Assembly (NCBI RefSeq): GCF_003751085.1
Contig: NZ_RJJY01000001.1
Span: 868,001 to 932,000 of the forward strand
Length of the DNA: 64,000 nt
Direction of reading: 5' to 3'
From: Micromonospora sp. Llam0
GTDB lineage: Bacteria > Actinomycetota > Actinomycetes > Mycobacteriales > Micromonosporaceae
In this document: positions 61,028-64,000 of the stretch, piece after piece
Position numbering within the stretch: the stretch's first letter is position 1
Layout: every line of letters starts with the position of its first letter
Notes under the pieces: generated by a model
The model's database searches: none
Seen by the model: only the letters and a program-made list of their open reading frames with translations
What the model was told of the DNA's origin: nothing
Made by a program: the position numbers and the translations under genes

Positions 61028-64000
61028 TTACCGGACGTCGACGACGACCGCACCGCCGCCCAGCGCGGTGGTGGCGGCGTTGATCCGGCTGTCGTAGACC
61101 ACGGTCCCGGTGTCCGCCCGCCGGATTCGGATCCAGAACCGGTCCTTGCCCTGCTCCCGCAGCGCCTTGTCGTTCAACCCGACCAGGTACTCGTAGTCGC
61201 CGGCGCCATTGACCGTGCCCCGGCCGTTGAACCGCACCTGCGGGCCGTCCACCACGTACCCCCGGTGGCTGGTCGCGGCGAACTCCCACTCGCCGAGGCG
61301 TAGCCGCAGCGCCACCGGGCCCGGCCCGGTGGTCCCCGGTCCGGTCGCGTCCGGGCCGGCCGCCGCGACGAAGCCGAACTCGGCCCGCCCGGCCACCTGC
61401 TCGTCGGCGACGTACGCCCCGGCCGGTGAGGTGATCCAGCCGGAGCCGGCGACGTGCCCGCCGTCGGCCCGGCGTACCGCCAGATAGCCGCCGGCCAGGG
61501 CGTGCGCGCCATCCCGGTCGTCGATCACCGTGACCGTCGGCCGGTACACCCCCGGTTCGGCGTAGGTGTGCGTCGCGACGCAGGCCGACCCGTCGATCGT
61601 GCCGGCGTTCACGGTGTCGTCGCCCCAGACCACCACGCAGCGGTGCGTGTCGTCCGCGCCGGAGTCGGTGAAGGTCGCGGTGATCCGTACCTCAGTGCCG
61701 GCCGTCACTGGCCCGGCCGGCCCGGTGACCGCGATCAGGACCGGAGCGGTGTTGATCGGTCGGATCGGCGTGACGCTTTCCAGGGTCGGCAGCACCGGGA
61801 CGATGGAGCCGTCGTCGGCGAACTCCAGCCGGTCGATGGTCGTCTCCCGGTGGGTGCCGTCGCCGTCCGGGATGGCGAACCGGTGGTACGCCACGTACCA
61901 GTCGTCGGTGCCGGGGACCCGCACCACCGAGTGGTGGCCGGTGCCCTTGATGCCCAGCGACAGGTCCTTGCGCAGGATGACGCCCTGCCGGGGACCCCAC
62001 GGCCCGATCGGCGAGTCACCGACGGCGTACGCCACCTGGTAGTCCTCGCTGCGGGTGTCGTTCTCCGACCACATGAAGTAGTAGCGACCGTCACGTTCGA
62101 TCACGAACGTGCCCTCGTTGTAGCCGTCCGGCCGGTAGGTGCGTACCTGGGCCGGGTCGAACGACACCATGTCGTCGTTCAGCGGCACCTGGTAGGAGGC
62201 GCCGTTGCCCCAGTACAGATAGGAGCGGCCGTCGTCGTCGGTGAAGACCGCCGGGTCGATCATCTGACCGGGGTAGGTGCCGGCCGGCACCAGCGGCTCG
62301 CCGAGCGCGTCGCGGAACGGCCCGGTCGGCGAGTCGGCGACGGCGACCCCCAGGTGCTTACCGGTGTCGCCGGTGGCCTTCCCACCACTGAAGTAGAAGT
62401 ACCACTTCCCGTCGCGTTCGGCGATCGTCGGCGCCCAGGCGCTGTTGTCCGCCCAGGAGATGTCGGACTCCAGATCCAGGATGACCCCGTGGTCGGTCCA
62501 GTTCACCAGGTCCGCCGAGGAGAACACGGAGAACGTCGTGCCGCTCCAGCCGGCGAAACCGTCGGTGGTGGCGTACAGGTAGAACCGGTCGCCGAACACC
62601 GCGATGTTCGGGTCGGCGTACCGGCCGGGCAGGACCGGGCTGCGCATCAGCCGGGCCTCGACCGTCCAGGTCGCGGTGGTGCCGTCGGCCCCGGTGACGG
62701 TGTACGTCACCGGGGCGCTCAGGTCCCGTACGGTGCCCGACGCGGGTGCGACGGTGGCGCCGGGGGCGAGGGTGAACTCCGGTGCCAGGGCGGTCAGGTC
62801 GGTGTCCGGGTGGACGGGCAGGATCACCCGACGGTCGTCGGCGTCGACGATCGCGTCCACCTTCAGCTGCGCCACGGTGGCGTCGGTGATCGCCGCCGGG
62901 TCGCCGCCGAGGGCGTACACCTCGTCGGCGGTCAACGCCCGGTCGTAGATCCGGAAGTCGTCGACCTCGCCGGCGAAGTACGGGTCTGCGGCGTACAGCG
63001 AGCGTCCGATGTATCCGGCGTGGTCGCGGCTCGGGTCGTGCAGGTCAGACGGACGCACGGCCACGTCGGTGGCGCGGGCGATCTCGACGCCGTCGAGATA
63101 CATCACGGCGGTACGGCTGCCCGAGTCGACGGTCACCGCCAGGTGTTTCCACTCGCCGCCGGTCAGCGTCGACGACGCGCGCAGCTGCTTCTCGGCCTGC
63201 CAACTGCCGGTGGTGATCGCCGAGAGGAGCACGCCGCCGCCGTTGCGCGGGCTGGCGAACAGGTACCGGTTGCTGTCCGGGCCGAGGCCGTAGATCCACT
63301 GGTTGGCGGTGCTGGACGCGTCCCATTTGACCCAGGTCGCCACGGTGGTGCTGGCGACCCCGGCGTACACCCCGTTGGGGATGGTGACGTATGGCGCGGT
63401 GGTCGAGCCGCTGGCCCCGCCGCTCAACTTGACCGAGCCGCCGCCGTCGACGCCGGTGCCGAACGCCGGGTTCCGCTCGTAGCGGCCGTGCCGGCCCTGT
63501 CCGGAGGAGTCGGTGGCGACACTGCCGCCGGTCTCGTCGAACTCGTAGCGCAGCAGCAGCCCGTCGGCCGGCGGTTCCGGCCCGGGGTCCGGACCGTACG
63601 CGGCGAGCAGCGCGTCGTACTCGGTCTGGGTGACCGGCAGTACGGTGCCGTGGCGTGGGCTGGTCGGGAGCGCGTAGTCACTCGACGGTGTCCACTCGCC
63701 GGAGGCGAGGTCGGTGGTCTCGAACGGGATGTAGCCGCGTCCGCCGAACTCGTCGATGAACAGGTACCACTTCTCCTCGGTGTTCGACTTGAAGATGGTG
63801 GGGCCTTCGCCCTGGGACATCGCACCCTGGCCGATGCAGTCGGCGAGGAAGTCCCAGCCGGTGTCGCGCAGCGATGTCGCCGTCTCGGCGAGGATGAACT
63901 TGCTGCACGGCGTCGACGAGGAGTTGTTGCGTTCGTCCTTGGTGTAGCGGTAGTAGACGCCGTCGTGGTCGATCACCGTGGAGTCGATGACCGAGTAGCC
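61028..64000 (-). CDS. multidomain secreted GH43 enzyme, N-terminus beyond window
   Basis: 991 residues are in the window; the frame stays open through 64000. Order from the edge: the end of a first GH43-like domain (YSVIDSTVIDHDGVYYRYTK, GEGPTIFKSNTEEKWYLF), a LamG/concanavalin-like domain (~140-345), an Ig-like insert, a second complete GH43 (PGRYADPNIAVFGDRFYLYA, MIDPAVFTDDDGRSYLYWGN, YNEGTFVIERDGRYYFMWSE), then a PKD-like and a C-terminal beta domain. The second catalytic D/D/E set is intact. Probably an arabinoxylan- or arabinan-active enzyme; the full gene is longer than shown. Confidence 0.9.
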   Translation of the reverse strand, partial: GYSVIDSTVIDHDGVYYRYTKDERNNSSSTPCSKFILAETATSLRDTGWDFLADCIGQGAMSQGEGPTIFKSNTEEKWYLFIDEFGGRGYIPFETTDLASGEWTPSSDYALPTSPRHGTVLPVTQTEYDALLAAYGPDPGPEPPADGLLLRYEFDETGGSVATDSSGQGRHGRYERNPAFGTGVDGGGSVKLSGGASGSTTAPYVTIPNGVYAGVASTTVATWVKWDASSTANQWIYGLGPDSNRYLFASPRNGGGVLLSAITTGSWQAEKQLRASSTLTGGEWKHLAVTVDSGSRTAVMYLDGVEIARATDVAVRPSDLHDPSRDHAGYIGRSLYAADPYFAGEVDDFRIYDRALTADEVYALGGDPAAITDATVAQLKVDAIVDADDRRVILPVHPDTDLTALAPEFTLAPGATVAPASGTVRDLSAPVTYTVTGADGTTATWTVEARLMRSPVLPGRYADPNIAVFGDRFYLYATTDGFAGWSGTTFSVFSSADLVNWTDHGVILDLESDISWADNSAWAPTIAERDGKWYFYFSGGKATGDTGKHLGVAVADSPTGPFRDALGEPLVPAGTYPGQMIDPAVFTDDDGRSYLYWGNGASYQVPLNDDMVSFDPAQVRTYRPDGYNEGTFVIERDGRYYFMWSENDTRSEDYQVAYAVGDSPIGPWGPRQGVILRKDLSLGIKGTGHHSVVRVPGTDDWYVAYHRFAIPDGDGTHRETTIDRLEFADDGSIVPVLPTLESVTPIRPINTAPVLIAVTGPAGPVTAGTEVRITATFTDSGADDTHRCVVVWGDDTVNAGTIDGSACVATHTYAEPGVYRPTVTVIDDRDGAHALAGGYLAVRRADGGHVAGSGWITSPAGAYVADEQVAGRAEFGFVAAAGPDATGPGTTGPGPVALRLRLGEWEFAATSHRGYVVDGPQVRFNGRGTVNGAGDYEYLVGLNDKALREQGKDRFWIRIRRADTGTVVYDSRINAATTALGGGAVVVDVR

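Noticed and set aside
1..64000. CRISPR arrays and riboswitches
   Set aside because: No regularly spaced direct repeats were seen, and no recognisable riboswitch core stands before ribA or other metabolic genes on reading.

Overview
This window looks like high-GC actinomycete chromosome, most likely Micromonosporaceae or a close relative. The signs are the strong G/C third-position bias, frequent GTG/TTG starts, a Gly-Cys-Val tRNA array and many secreted plant-polysaccharide enzymes with CBM2 or ricin-type domains. No 16S gene is present, so the taxonomy is inference.

Left flank (1-3247): L-rhamnose isomerase (cut by the window edge), a LacI regulator, a TetR regulator, then tRNA-Gly, tRNA-Cys and tRNA-Val. 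The 3' half of tRNA-Val is repeated exactly (46 bp) at 12666-12711, which marks 3203-12711 as a tRNA-borne genomic island. It carries a gene remnant, a 5'-3' exonuclease, a PIG-L-like fragment, an IS30 element, a group II intron and a tightly overlapped NUDIX / MTA-SAH-type nucleosidase / four-TM protein operon. No integrase is visible. About 230 bp of related sequence, including a conserved hairpin, follows both copies of the tRNA end.

Accessory zone (12712-28586): an AbiEii-like nucleotidyltransferase, a protein made almost entirely of WD40 repeats, and a CHAT-protease/STAND-NTPase gene broken by nested mobile DNA. An IS701-like element with a CTAG target duplication splits its N-terminal part. 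IS3, IS630-like and complete IS630 sequences separate the NTPase part from a TPR-like C-terminal remnant. The complete IS630 transposase is itself interrupted by a group II intron directly before its catalytic glutamate, and removal of the intron restores the reading frame. A four-TM protein and a small Cys-rich protein sit just upstream of the CHAT gene.

Right part (28839-64000), mostly collinear operons: a NarL-type two-component system; a six-gene membrane glycoconjugate cluster (flippase-like protein, aminotransferase, epimerase, UbiA/DPPR-synthase-like protein, GT2, EEP hydrolase); a GH11 xylanase; a seven-gene operon joining a sugar-type ABC importer (one permease frameshifted) to thiolase, SDR and SMP-30 lactonase genes, divergent from a TetR regulator and an acyl-CoA ligase; a PQQ-type sugar dehydrogenase with CBM2; a ricin-GH43 arabinanase; a pterin-flavoured cluster (GTP cyclohydrolase II, RibD-type reductase, flippase-like protein, methyltransferase, GT4, PTPS-like protein, MDR dehydrogenase); a CBM2-GH5-like protein with a changed active-site motif; a TM2 protein; and the C-terminal part of a tandem GH43 enzyme running off the right edge.

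The strongest candidates for undescribed biology are the NUDIX-nucleosidase-membrane operon, the shattered CHAT operon with its intron-in-transposase nest, and the pterin/glycosyltransferase cluster.
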